A DNA stretch of 64,000 nt from Cordilura impudica (GCA_963682025.1 OY821519.1:194960920-195024919), one strand, 5' to 3'; numbered from the stretch's first letter, positions 21,382 to 32,989 are shown. Translations and numbers: made by a program. Notes: generated from the sequence alone by a model not told the origin.

Positions 21382-23906
21382 CAGTAATCCCTCGAACTGC
21401 GCGGTAGATATGTTCTGAAAAATCAGCGCACAATCCGAAATCGCGCACTGTGAACTCTATTTTGTATGAAATTAGGGGGATACGTTCTAAATCCTAAAAT
21501 TATCATGGAAAATTTAAATTTAAACTAAGTAGATAATTGAAATAAAGTCTTTATTCAATACTAACATAAAGTTAAACATTAACATGAAAAAAAAAATAAA
21601 AATTATAAAGTAATTCATAAAAATTATAAGATAATTCATAAAAATTAAACAAAAAAATCTTGAAATCAGTTCATTGTATATAGTATGTAATGAAAATGGT
21701 ATTAAATAGTATTAATTAAGTTAAACGTAAACAAACAAAAAAAGATAAAAATTGTAAATACATAATTCATAATTCATAAAAATAACAAAAAATCTTTAAA
21801 TGAGTTCATTTGCATCTTCTGATGAATGTGTACTATATGCTGGAGAATTTTCCTCCAATGGTTTCGTAAAAAAACTTGTTAATAGTTATTGCTTAATATC
21901 TCTTGAACTGTAAAGTTCTTTATACGGCGCTAAAGCTTCTGTCAAACGTCTACGGAATTTTAAAGCACGCTCTAAATCAGGGTCCAGGTCAATAGCTTCT
22001 TCACCAGGTTGATTGCCAAGCTTCAAAAATTCTGCTAGTGCTTTGCTACTAAACTTTTCTTTTCAACAATTTCTACATCTGCACTATCGTCATTTTCAGC
22101 ATTATTATTATCTGCAAAATATGTTATCATTTCTTCAACAGAAAGATCTTCTTGAACGCATTCTATAGCTTCTGCAATATCTTTTGGTGCTATATCATCA
22201 AATCCTTCACCACCAATCGTTTTACAAATTTCCACAATTTCTACTAGTGCTGGCATATCGAAAACAGCTTCTCTGATACAGCACTCTAGCCATATTTTTT
22301 TTCCAAATGGCATTCATTGTGGAATTCTTTACCTCATCCCAAGCTAATTTAATATTTTTTACGGTGGCTAAGATGTTGAATTGTTTCCAATATTCACAAA
22401 CTGAAAGGCTGTCAGGTCCATCAGTAGCTTCATTTAGTTGTAAAAATGTTCTTCTTAGGTAATAACGTTTAAATGCAGCAATGACACCTTGGTCCATTGG
22501 TTGAATTAACGAAGTCGTGTTCGGAGGAAGAAATATTACTTTAATATTTGGGTGCAAATCAGCTAAATGCGGTGGGTGACTTGGTGCATTGTCAATAATG
22601 AGCAGAATCTTAAAGGCAATGTTTTCACTTTTGCAATAAGTTTCAGATTCTACGCAAAAGCAATTTAAAAACCAGTCTTCGAAAATTTTACCTGTCATTC
22701 AAGATCTGTTGTTCGATTTCCAATGAACTTGCAGGGAACTTTTTTCCTTTAAAAGCTCGAGGATTCTCAGATTTATAAAGCAAAAGCGGTTTGCTCTTAT
22801 AATCACCAGCAGCATATCCAAGTAGCAAGAGTGATAATCTATCTTTTGCTACCTTGAAACCTGAAGCAGATTTTTCTTCTTTGGATATAAATGTTCTGCT
22901 AGGCATCCGTTACCAAAAAGGCCAGTCTCGTCAGCATTAAAAACTTGGCTTGGTAAATATTTACCACTTCCTATTAGATCTTTCAAAATTTTTGGATATG
23001 CGGAAGCACTGGCCGCTTCCCCTGTTAATTTTATATTGTGTAGATTTCGCCGTCCTTTAAATCTTTCAAACCATCCTTTACTGGCTCTAAACTCAAGTTC
23101 CTCAGAATTAGATGAAGTTTGCTCTTCCTTTTTCAAATGGTTAAAATTGATAAGGCTTTACTACGAATAGCGCCTGAATTAAGGGCAACTTTTTTTGATT
23201 TTGGTCCTCTATCCAAAAGCTTAACAATTTTTCAGTCTTTTCTATTACAGAACTTCGAACTTTTTTAGTGGTTTTTGCAGATAATGGTTGTAGAACAAAC
23301 AACTGAGCTTTTAATTTTCTCAGCATTTAATTTTATTCTTATGCTTGATTCATTTATATTATGTCTCCTAGCTAATACAGATATTTTTTCACAATTTTCT
23401 ATTGCTTTAACAATTGTCAGTTTCTGCTCTAATGTTGATTTCATATTATAGGATTTAATAAAACTGTCAAAACACGTGCGTTAATACTAAATCTTTAAAA
23501 ACAAAACAAAAAATACTTTCATTATTATATATTAAAAAATTGTTAAAGAGTCAAGTAAAACTGCAGAAGTTGCTGAAATACAAACATAAATTTAATCCAT
23601 ACTTTAGCACGTCCTTACATGAAGAGTTTAGAAAAGAAACTGCATATATAATATAAATTACAAGTTGCATCATACTCAAATTATCATTAAGGGGATTCAC
23701 CAAATTTTAAATATAGGTACATATTTTGCACGCAATATGTAATGCGCAAAATAAAAACCGCGCTGCTGCGAAATTTTTACCGCGCAAAACAAAACCCGCG
23801 CTGCTGCAAAACTTTTACCGCGGAATGCGAAATGTTGGTGGTCAAAACAAAAACGCGCAAGTCCGAAACCGTGCAGTCAGAAACCGCGCAGTTCGAGGGA
23901 TTACTG
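21382..23906 (-). mobile_element. Tigger/pogo transposon, full length
   Basis: A 2,525-bp element with perfect 23-bp outer TIRs (CAGTAATCCCTCGAACTGCG, then CGG, at 21382; inverse ending at 23906) and TA duplications at 21380-21381 and 23907-23908. A second tier of GCGCA/TGCGC-rich imperfect repeats lies just inside both ends. Size, TIR start and TA target all fit Tigger (pogo branch of Tc1/mariner). The single transposase gene is on the reverse strand and carries several frameshifts, so the copy is inactive. Confidence 0.93.
21886..23444 (-). pseudogene. Tigger transposase (decayed)
   Basis: Cut-and-paste transposase of the pogo/Tigger type. It starts at ATG 23442-23444 (MKSTLEQKLTIVKAIENCEK, an N-terminal psq/CENP-B-like helix-turn-helix). 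A second DNA-binding domain follows (EKTEKLLSFWIEDQNQKK and SKGWFERFKGRRNLHNIKLT). The DDE core reads VFNADETGLF (about 22935), LLIIDNAPSHPP (about 22585-22620), and QPMDQGVIAAFKRYYL (about 22455-22500), giving the expected D, D, D residues. The C-terminal part with EEMITYFADN ends near 21886. Frame changes occur near 23330, 23145, 22900, 22700, 22310 and 22050. Length (~515 codons) is typical. Confidence 0.9.
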
Positions 23907-23946
23907 TATATGTTTAAATTATTTTTATTATTATCTTTATATATAT

Positions 23947-24110
23947 AAAATAAGTAAGAAGATTATAGTCGATCTAGACCGACTGTATGATACCCTATAC
24001 AATGTGTTTAGAGACATGTGTTTACGCCCAACTAATTGGATATAGAAAATAAGCATAACCCAAATTTAAGTGGCATTGTTATTAAATGTTTTGCCTTTGA
24101 ATATGAAAAG
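23947..24110 (-). repeat. MR repeat copy 6, segment 1
   Basis: Reversed MR 3' end: AAAATAAGTAAG, the palindrome (diverged, GTCGATCTAGACCGAC), then AAGCATAACCCAAATTTAAG. Homology is lost at about 24110 and resumes at 24419, so this is probably one copy broken by later events. Confidence 0.7.
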
Positions 24111-24418
24111 CTAATATTTGTATTTGTATTTGTATATATTGAAACTGTAACCAGTGCAGTAAGATATAATATCTTTTAGATTTAGCACTGGAAAAACTTA
24201 TAATGCCACATACAATTTTCATAACAACATAATATAATATAAAAATATAAATAAGTATAATTAAAAATCATAACAAAAATATATAAGTGGATGTAAAAAT
24301 ATCTATATATAATGAGAAAATAAAACATTCAACATTTAATAATTTAAAAATAAAGAATAATAATAATATCAAGAAAATTTAAAAATTATAATCCTTTAAA
24401 ATAATTAAAAATTGATTT
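24111..24418. other. AT-rich insert within MR copy 6
   Basis: Opens with a (TATTTG)n run and is otherwise A/T-rich with no coding signal. It separates two collinear MR segments, so it may be an unidentified insertion. Confidence 0.4.
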
Positions 24419-24522
24419 TGTATGGGGAATGTGTTTGAACTTGCAATGATTTTCGCCAATTTCAACATCGTTCGTGCTATGGCTGATAGGCCAGTACTTT
24501 GATTAAAATGTTTATATGGACA
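24419..24522 (-). repeat. MR repeat copy 6, segment 2
   Basis: Diverged MR segment: TTCGCCAATTTCAACATCGT, CTATGGCTGATAGG, and TATGGACAC at the edge of FB-B. The missing continuation (GGACGGACGGACATCGC) is found beyond FB-B at 26549. Confidence 0.7.
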
Positions 24523-26547
24523 CTAGGGTGGCCCTTCATTATGTGGAGAGAAAATAAGTGTTTAAACTCTCCGTCCCACGGACTAGAAATATGCGAATAG
24601 CAAAAAAACTGAGAAATGCAAAGTTATGGGCCAATCAAAAAACATTTAGAGATGGCTCAACGCGATTGAAAATTTCAAGTGTGTTTTATATGGCGAAAAT
24701 ATGACTTTCTTTCAGATTTTACGAAAATTTGGTTCCATAGTTTAATTTTTCCGACAAATAAAAAGCTATACAACTTCAAAATCGAATAAAAACTCGCCAA
24801 GAAATAGCAAATGCCCCAGACCACTTTTGTGCCACAAAAAACTAGTCATGAAATTTGATGGTATTTTTTCAACTTTAAGAAATTAATTAAAGCCAACATT
24901 TTGTTTTAGTCTCTATACATGTTAGGACTCAGGTATAAAGTATTGTTTTATTACCTCCTTGGTAACCTATTTAAGCATTGAGACCGAGAATGGACATTTT
25001 TTTTATAAAATTTTGAAAATTCCTTTTTCTTGTTAAATGCATATCAGAGACTAATTGAGTGAAGTTTTAAGTAAATCCCTATGCCAGACTTTTTGCGCAT
25101 TTCGAGAAAAATTAGATTTTTGTAAAATATTCTGTACATGCACTATTTCTAAATACTTTGTATCAAAAATTCATGACTTATCTACTTGTAAAGGTTATAT
25201 TTTATCTTAATAGCCTAGGGTTTCGGAAAAAAATAATATGACCTTACTAACCCTTTTGGAATTTGAGTCACATATGACCCCAAACTAATAAAATACAATT
25301 TATTCAAAAAATTCAAATATTTTGTACGTGGTGTTGAATTTTTAGATGCGATTCTTAAAATATAATAAATGGGATAAATCCGAGAACGCTTACCCATTGT
25401 TTGCTAAGGCCAGCTTTTGATTTTAAGATATTTTTAAATAAATATTACGAAAACGATTTTTTCTATTACACCCGGTGAAAACACTGTTGTGAATTTAAGA
25501 AAAATAATTCGCTTATCTTATACTTATTTAACCCTTTAGTGCTCCTGGAATCAAAATATTCCATTGTAAGATATTTTTGGTGCAATTATCTGCTTATTGC
25601 TCGCAAATATAAATTAAAACAACTTTTAACCAATTTTGTTATAAAATAATTCTTTATATATAAAAACTATCTATATTTTTCTAAATAAAATCAGAAGATC
25701 CACAAATGACCCATAGCTAATAAAAGACAATTTATTCAAAAGAATATGAAACATAAAATTAATTCTATTTATTTTGGTGTACTTAAGGATGATTTAGTGT
25801 GCGACTCAAATTGTTTTCTGTAATCACTTACAACTTGCAATAACTATTGCTTTTCTTTAATTTTATATTATTATATAAATTTTATAATAAATTGTATAAA
25901 TTTAAACTTAAAAGTAGAAAAGTGATGAATTTTTGATACAAAGTATTTAGAAATAATACATTTACATAATATTTTACAAAAATCCCAATTTTTTAAAATT
26001 TTGTTTAAGAAAATTTTGCAAAACTTGAAAAAGGACATTTCTAAATTTTATCAAAAAATTTTCCATTTTCGGTCTCAATGCTTAATAAGTTAGCAAGGTG
26101 GTAATAAAACAAAACTACATACTTAACTACCTACAGGTATGGAGCCTAAATTAAAATATTGGCTTTAATTAATTTCTTAAAGTTGAAAAAAATGCCATCA
26201 AATTTCATGATCTAATTTTTTTTTGGCACAAAAGTGGTCTGCGGCAGTTGCTATTTCTTGGCAAATTTTTATTTGATTTTGAAGTTTTATATATTTTTGG
26301 AAAGATAATTTAATGGCGATCCCGAATTATATAACAATTTGTACACATAGTACTAAATTTTCGTAAAATCTAAAAAAAGTCATATTTTCCGCATATAAAC
26401 ACACTCGAAATTTTCAAATCCGTTGAGCCACCTCTAAATGTTTCGTGCTTGGCCCAAAACTTTATATTTCTCACTTTTTTTGCCATTCGCATAAATTTAG
26501 GGGGTACGACCGAGAGGTTGAACACTTTTTTTATTAAATGCCACCCC
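24523..26547. mobile_element. Foldback element FB-B inserted in MR
   Basis: Left end ACTAGGGTGGCCCTTCATTA; right end ...TAAATGCCACCCC. The arms are inverted copies of each other, collinear with FB-A. The centre includes GCTCCTGGAATCAAAATATT and TCTGATTTT-type spacer shared with FB-C. No coding sequence. MR sequence on both sides shows it landed in or beside the GTCC tract of an existing MR. Confidence 0.8.
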
Positions 26548-26548
26548 A

Positions 26549-26688
26549 AAGGACGGACGGACATCGCTAAATCGAATCAGAAAGTGATTCTGAGTCGATC
26601 GGTATAATAAAAGATGGGTCTAAGTCAAATATTTTTGGTAGTTACAAACATCAGCACAAAGTCATTATACCCTGACCACAGAGTGGTA
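26549..26688 (-). repeat. MR repeat copy 6, segment 3
   Basis: GGACGGACGGACATCGC, then GATTCTGAGTCGATCGGTAT, through the hairpin end CACAGAGTGGTA, where a HINE starts mid-hairpin. Confidence 0.75.
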
Positions 26689-27005
26689 TCTATAATAATA
26701 ATAGGCTAGGCTATTTCTTGTGACCGCTGTTTTGTTTTGCCGTTATATCCCGATGTTGACCAAACATCATTATTTGAAAGGTGTTTTCTTTTAGCCGTTT
26801 TGCAGATTTACAGATTTATACATTTTTTATTTCATTTTGAGTAAATTGCATTTAAAGTTGCTGCTAATATATACATAAAATTATACATATGCTATGTGTG
26901 TTTTATTAAATTTGTTAATGAGTTTAAACCATAAAAGTTTGTGAATTGACTAGAATACAGCTGCTTAGAAATTGCGCCCGAATTTCGAGTGTTGATATAA
27001 ATCAG
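26688..27005 (+). mobile_element. HINE copy c, inserted in the MR terminal hairpin
   Basis: ATCTATAATAATAATAGGCT start, CTATTTCTTGTGACCGCTGT, AAGTTGCTGCTAATATATAC, and an end near GCCCGAATTTCGAGTGTTGA. Shortened in the middle relative to copies a and b. The MR hairpin stem (GAGTGGTA...) is cut exactly at its start. Confidence 0.65.
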
Positions 27006-27186
27006 TTAGGTTGGGGCTCCACCATCAGCTAGGTTGGGGCTCCAAATGGTTAACCTCTTTTGAAGATTTAATAGATGTTGCTGTGAGTTAGGTATTTAAT
27101 ATTAGATTTAGCTCATACACGCTATTCACATACACTGTTGGTCAGAGCAAAAGCAAACAAAATCACTTTTGATTTTTACTGTATTT

Positions 27187-27345
27187 TTATACCCTATACT
27201 ACTATGTAGTCAGTGTATAACGACTTTCTGATCAAAAAGATTTATAATTCCGATCGACTCAGAATAACTTTCTGCGTCGATTTAGCGATGTCCGTCCATC
27301 CGTCCGTCTGTGTGCTCATGTAAACCTTGTAAACCTTGAAATTTT
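27187..27345 (+). repeat. MR repeat copy 7 (5' piece)
   Basis: ATACCCTATACTACTATGTA hairpin end, the GTCC tract (27290-27310), and GTGTGCTCATGTAAACC, then truncated about 50 bp before the 27397 transposon. Confidence 0.75.
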
Positions 27346-27396
27346 GAATATGAGCATCTGTCATTGCTTATGTTTTTGTTATGTCTTTATATATAT

Positions 27397-30106
27397 GGGG
27401 GATTTCATGTCAAGTGCACCAACTTTTGAAACCGATGTCTTCCGATCGGGATGAATTTTGCACCCAGGTTAGTCCTATTGGATAGTAGTTTAGACAAAAT
27501 TTTTCAATAAAATCGGTCTAGATCTCTCTGAGTTAGAGGAGATCAAAATTTGACATTTTGGCCAAACAGGTGTTTTTTCTCATCCATGTTACTTATTACC
27601 TATTGCTCTTAGAAAATTTTCTCCCAAATAGTTTAGATAGCTATTTCTTCAATATTTCGGAAAAAAATACTTACAAAAAAAGAAAAATTGTAGACTTTTT
27701 TTTTGCTAAATTAAAGCATTTTTTGTCTTTTTTTCAAAGAGGGCATTTTTTTTTCTTTTTTTTTTTCATAAGAAAGCTTAGGATTTTTCCTTTCATAAGA
27801 AAGCTTAGGATTTTTCCTATCAAAATAAATGTTTTGTAACTCAAGACAACGGTTTTTAAATTTCACAAATCCACTATTTTGAATTTTTTCCGATTTGAGT
27901 CTAAAACCTTACAAATAAAACATACTGAGAAACTAGACAAACTAAACTTTCCGAAGGTATATAACATACCTAACTAAAATTTTATACCCTCGATACTGTA
28001 ATACCCAGAATATGTTAACCTCAGGAAAAAAAAATCGCTTTTTTTCTATAGAAATGTAGAAAAGTTATTATTTTTTATTTATTTTTAATAATAATTAAAT
28101 TAATGTATAGTAATAATAATATTAAAACTAAAAAGATAAATAGTTTATTAAAATTTAATCTTAATTGCATTAGATCCATTTATATCATAACTATTTTTAT
28201 ACTTAATTTATTGTAGCTGATGAAGTATTTAAGTCTTGTAAATTTTTAAATACCCAGTCTTTCATCCAGCTTTTTTGTCGCCTTTATTTACTGCGTATTT
28301 TTGTCAATCCTTTCTTGGCGTTACTAGGTTCAGCTGTTGATTTCGCTGCTGGTTTATTTGTTGTCTTTGGAAAGAAATCGCATTGAATAGAGGCAGAAAA
28401 CTTTTTCAACTGGGGTCTTCCATCGACAAGCGGTATAAAAGCATGGTATTGAGCGGTGCCATCGATTGTTACCGTAGCATCGAATCTGCTCTTCAGTGTT
28501 TTCAATGTTTCCTGATGATCCTCTTTGCTACCAAAAACTATTTTAGTTTCTTTACAATAACTCTTTGCCCAATGGAATAAAGCAGTCGTATCTAAGTCCA
28601 CTCAGCTGGCATTCCAAAATCTTTTTCATGGGCCATAAGATTTGCCAAGCTACTTTTGTTTTTAAAATGTTGACGAGCTCCGTCCAAAACGTAATATACC
28701 TTCTTTACTGTAAATTTAGATTTTAGAAATTTTAGTATTCTCTTCTGGTACTCAAAAGCTGCAACGGTATCATGTTTTAAATCGTCGGATATGATTGCCA
28801 TACTTTTGTGTTCCAGTTTTTCAACTTTCATGTAGTAAATAACTAACTACTGTGAATATAGTTGCTTGGTCGTTATTAAAGTTGAATGCTTGTATGGCAT
28901 CCTGAAGAACATATTTATAGTTTTCTGCGAAATCATATGAAATAACGAATTCACCAGACTTCAAATGTATCTTCAAATACTTGAAGAATGACAATTGCTC
29001 TTTCACTAAAAAGTCATGGTTTCTCAAGTTTAGCAATCCTGTACACAGTTCTTCCACAAAATCATCCACATTTAAAATGATTGTTTTCAATGTGTATCTG
29101 TCAGTCTGAATCCAAGAACCAAATTTGACCTCCTCTATATATTCTTGATCTAAAGAGTTGATTAAATTTTCTTTGATGAATGTGGTTTTCGGGCAATTGG
29201 TACATTCACCTAAGTGGCAAGAAGTTGTTGCATTAGGACACATAGTCAATTGAAGGCAATCGCGGTAATCGTGTAAATCTTCTGCCGAATCATCTGTTAA
29301 ATACTTTAAGTTGATTTCCTTCAACATCAGTTTAACATTTCCATGGTAAATGCAAACGCATACTGTGTGAGTCCGCTGCTTTCTGCCAAAACGCAGTGTT
29401 TTGGCCTCATTTGGGTTAATTTCGTGAAGCCAATTCTAACATCCTCGTGTTCAGATTGAAATGTTGCAAATAACTCTTTCAGGTTACAGATAACCATTCT
29501 CTCCTGTTATGTTATGAAGGTATGTTACATACCTTCGGAAAGCTTAGTTTGTCTTGTTTCTCAGTATAAGTTTTATTTGTAAGGTTTTAGACACAAATAG
29601 GAAAAAATTCAAAATAGTGCATTTCTGAAAAATTGAAAAACCGTTGTCGTGAGTTACAAAACATTTATTTTGATAGATATCCCACTCCCATCCCACTAAG
29701 CGACCAAAAAGCTCTTAAAGGAAAAATCCTAAGCTTTCTTACGAAAAAATGAAAAAAAAATGCACTTTTTGAAAAAAAAGGCAAAAAATGCTTTAATTTA
29801 GCAAAAAAAAAAAAGTCTAAATTTTTTTTTTTTTTTAAGTATTTTTTTCCGAAATATTGAAGAAATATCTATCTAAACTATTTGGGAGAAAATTTTCTAA
29901 GAACAATAGGCAATAAGTTACATGGATGAGAAGAAAACACCTGTTTGGCCAAAATGTCAAATTTTGATCCCCTCTAACTCAGAGAGATCTGCACCGATCT
30001 TATTGAAAAATTTTGTCTAAACTACTATCCAATAGGACTAACGTTGGTGCATCCCGATCGGAAGACATCGGTTTCAAAAGTTGGTGCACTTGACATGAAA
30101 CCCCCC
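27397..30106 (-). mobile_element. DNA transposon with ~0.6-kb terminal inverted repeats
   Basis: The left arm (27397 to about 27977) begins GGGGGATTTCATGTCAAGTG and ends CTTTCCGAAGGTAT. The right arm (about 29512-30106) is the inverted copy, beginning GGGGGGTTTCATGTCAAGTG when read inward. Shared blocks include CCGATCGG, TCAAAATTTGACATTTTGGC, and CAACGGTTTTT. Flanks are ATATAT on both sides, so a TATA- or ATAT-type duplication is possible but not resolved. The single reverse-strand gene (28284-29497) fills the space between the arms. The GGG-type terminus and a possible 4-bp duplication recall the Sola group; this is only a hypothesis. Confidence 0.88.
28284..29497 (-). pseudogene. Putative DDE-type transposase of an unclassified arthropod family
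   Basis: Starts beside the right TIR (MVICNLKELFATFQ at 29497). The blocks in order are KLTQMRPKHCVLA, a frame change to CVCIYHGNVKLML, then a Cys-rich patch (CLQLTMCPNATTSCHLGECTNC) that may bind zinc. ISYDFAENYKYVLQDAIQAF (about 28915) and FNNDQATIFTVVSY follow. After another frame change come KSMAIISDDLKHDTVAAF, KVYYVLDGARQHFKNKSSLA and AEWT (about 28600), and last FHWAKSYCKETKIVFGS and a basic Lys-rich tail. Asp in DFAEN, Asp in LDGA and a later acidic residue could form a DDE triad; the stretch that normally follows EW (the last catalytic region) appears deleted. I recognise the family as widely repeated in arthropods and Hydra, usually unnamed. Confidence 0.75.
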
Positions 30107-30525
30107 ATATATTCCTTCTGTTCATGTGTTTGTCACTGAACTCAACCTATACGGTTAAACTAATTTTTATGACATATTTTTTATGATATATTTTTTTATG
30201 ACATATTTAAATTCACAAAACTTGAACGAAATCTGTGGAATGACGTTTCGAACGCTTTGATGAAAAAATATGAAAAGAAAAAATATTTTTATAAAACTTT
30301 AACCCACAATGCTTATAGTTTCCACAATTCGACCGATTACGTGTAAGTGTATCTACTATAAACTTAAATGTCTTAAATAAAAGTTCGAAAGGAAAGATTG
30401 AAATCATTTTTAGACTAAGTATATTTTTTAATGTAAAAAATAAATATATTTTTAATATGAATATGTAGTTATAGGAATACAGTTTTTGTAAAATTTTATC
30501 TTAACGTAATTTGATGAACAGTATT
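30107..30525. other. AT-rich stretch
   Basis: No gene seen. A small tandem TTTTATGACATATTTTTTAT motif repeats at about 30165-30205. Confidence 0.5.
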
Positions 30526-30910
30526 TTAAGTTAATTTCGTGAAGCATAAACGAACAAACTTAAAAATTTTCCAACCATGGAAGAGGCCGCGTGAAAAGCA
30601 CGGGCTATTCAGATATAACCAACAAATTGACATTGTTTGTGACTTATAAATAGTCATTGCGAATGCCAATTGAAAATTGCAAACATTTTTGTGGAATGGG
30701 CATGTCTGAAGGTGAGCAGCGGTAAAAGAAAAATTTAACTTTAAAACTTCCTGTTTTAAATGGCGGCTTCTAGAATATTTCCCATGGTTTTTCAATCGCA
30801 TACCATTGCATAGCTTTAACGTATTCAAATTTCAAAGCAAAATGATTGGGGAAGTATTCTTCAATCGCAAGTTTTATGGTGGCATTCCAGGTTAATCAAG
30901 TAGTGTTCGG
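30526..30910 (-). pseudogene. Helitron/Helentron helicase C-terminal fragment
   Basis: Reads, with frame changes, ECHHKTC (the GMPPHKL region), SPIILL, then LKLCNGMRLKNHG (typical LCNGTRL block of PIF1-like Helitron helicases). NFQLAFAMTIYKSQTMS follows (motif VI, normally QLAFAMTINKSQGQS), then LYLNSPCFSRGLFHGW (normally PCFSHGQLYVA). The Rep endonuclease and the rest of the helicase are not present. It is far from the HINE copies, so no link is shown, but it proves a Helitron-type element was present in this genome. Confidence 0.75.
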
Positions 30911-31249
30911 CCTGCCATGCTGTATACACGTTTTATGTTACTTGTTTCGTGTTAAACTATTTAAAAAAAAATACTAAATAAATAAAATCAAATTTTTGTG
31001 CCGTTCTCTTCTTGCTGTATCGAGAAACAAATTTAGTGTTGAGTATGAGAATTTATTTTAATGTTACTTAAAATAAGTTTTATTTAAAAAATAATAAATT
31101 TTACAATGTTTTTATAATTTTTAGAGTTTAAGAATTTTCATAATTTTTAATACGCGGTTGGTGATGCGTTTCGAGCTAAGATCAAAGTTAAGTGAAAGTC
31201 AAAAATATTTGCTAAAAAGGTTTTACATAAATTTATATTTATCGTTAGT
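30911..31249. other. AT-rich stretch, no feature seen
   Basis: No recognisable feature. Confidence 0.5.
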
Positions 31250-31605
31250 TACAAAATATATATTTAAATAATAAATAAACCCAACAAAACAAACCATAAA
31301 ACAAAATTTGAAAACATCCAACAAAAACAAACTAACACAGTGCAAAAAATAAACAACATTCAACCAAACCATGCAAAAACAATGACACAAAATACCCAAC
31401 AATAAAAAAAAAATAAAAACATACCAATTAAATAAAAGAAACATTCCAACGTATTCATAATACACAAACAAAATTAACCATAACACAAAATTAGAAAACA
31501 TCCATCAATACCAAACTAACACAGTGCAAAAAATAAAAAAATTCAACATTCAACCAAAGCAAACCAAAATAACCACACAATATTCAAAAAAAAAAAAAAA
31601 AAAAC
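31250..31605. repeat. Two-unit tandem duplication (~184 bp) ending in poly-A
   Basis: The block AAACATCCA...CAAACTAACACAGTGCAAAA occurs at about 31310-31355 and again at about 31494-31540, a spacing of about 184 bp, with surrounding sequence also matching (CATTCAACCAAA). The region is A- and C-rich and nearly G-free on the + strand. It ends in an ~18-bp A run. No coding meaning is evident. Confidence 0.6.
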
Positions 31606-31734
31606 AACCAAAAACAATAATAGACCCACTCATGCAGGAAAAAAACAACATATTATTGCTCTCATCACATGAGCACTTCAACAATATGAAGTTTTTTTTT
31701 AAAGTCTTTCTTTTAACTCATACTCTCTGTCTGC

Positions 31735-31989
31735 CATGGGTGGACCCCATTCCCCCTATCGAACTAATCTGAAACTTGGCCCACAATATTGTCCTGACTA
31801 CAGATTAATTTTTGGGTAGTCACGCGTGGTCAAGCACAGTCACGAAGTGATCTAAATGTCATTTCCCCTCATCGGATCGATCTCAAACTTCGTCCATACA
31901 CTTGCCGTGAAAAAAAGATTAACTTTGACTTAGTCACGCACAGTCACGGAGTGATTTAAAACCTATTTTCCCTTATCCATTTATAAGCC
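31735..31989. repeat. R tandem repeat, left part
   Basis: About two ~110-bp units carrying CCCCTCATCGGATCGATCTC, AAGATTAACTTTGACTTAGT and CACGCACAGTCACGGAGTGA. The same unit resumes at 41417 after the interrupted LINE, so the LINE appears to have inserted into an R array. Confidence 0.65.
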
Positions 31990-32989
31990 TAATAAAGATG
32001 CAGATTTTAATCCACTGCTAAACAAGTTAACAACACTTATCTTTGGTTACATCGATGTTATTATTGTTGGACTTCAATGAAAATATATTAGCTGATCGAA
32101 GTTTAAAGGATGATATGAATGCCATTGAATTGATGTTAGTTAATTGTTCCGTTGCAACTCACTTTACAAAGACTTCAAGTACACTACTTGATCTGTATTT
32201 CATTAATAATCATTCAAAACTATGACTGTTTGATCAGCTCTCCGTGTCCATGTTCTCAAAACATGATTTAATTTTTTTGTCTTATGACTACAATATAAAA
32301 AATCAAGAGCAATCGCAAGCAATAATGTTTAGAAACTTTAAAAGCTTGGATTTTCAATCGTTGGAAACTGAGTTTTCGGCCATTTCATGGAACCAAGTCT
32401 TTCTCATGCCAACCGTAGATGAACAATTAACTTTTTTACAAAACAATATTCTTTACTTATATGAAAAATATGTCGCAATAAAGGTGAATAAAATACGAAA
32501 TGGAAAACCATGGTTTTATAGCGAAATAAAAACTTTGATCGCAGAAAGAAATTTAGCCTATGAAAGATGGAAGCGATTTAGAACAACCGAGCTTCATAAT
32601 GCTTTTAAAGATGCTAGAAGGAAAGTGAATTCAAAAATAAGATACTCAAAATCAATATTTTATAAAGAAAAGTTTGAATCAGCTGTTTGTTCGAAGAAGA
32701 AGTGGAGAGAAATTCAAAATTTTGGTATTATTAACAGTACAATGCAATGGCAATGCAATTGATATTCATCAATTGAATCATGAATTTACCAATATTCCAA
32801 TGCCAGAAGTGAATGTTAACTTTTATGATAATTTTCCTAATACCATGAATATAAATAGTGATAACTCTAATGGTACTCTATGTTTTAATTTTATACAATT
32901 CGCACAAGAAGACGTTCTAGAATATTTATTAAGTGTTAAATCCAACTCTGTGGGATATGATGGAATTCACCCAAAATGTATGAAGATAA
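31990..32989 (+). pseudogene. LINE, endonuclease-to-RT 5' part (interrupted copy)
   Basis: 5'-truncated LINE. It begins inside the apurinic-type endonuclease (ADFNPLLNKLTTLIFGY, DVIIVG, then frame change to DFNENILADRSLKDDMNAIE, TKTSSTLLDLYFINN and SKHDLIFLSYD). The linker to the RT follows (NGKPWFYSEIKTLIAERNLA, and a shifted frame with EYLLSVKSNSVGYDGIHPK). The reading is cut at 32989 by the CACAGGT transposon and resumes at 39715. The frame can be followed across most of it with about three breaks. CR1/Jockey superfamily by motif order. Confidence 0.8.

Noticed and set aside
31223..31501. 92-codon hydrophobic reverse frame
   Set aside because: It is the complement of the A/C-rich tandem duplication at 31250-31605; repetition explains it.
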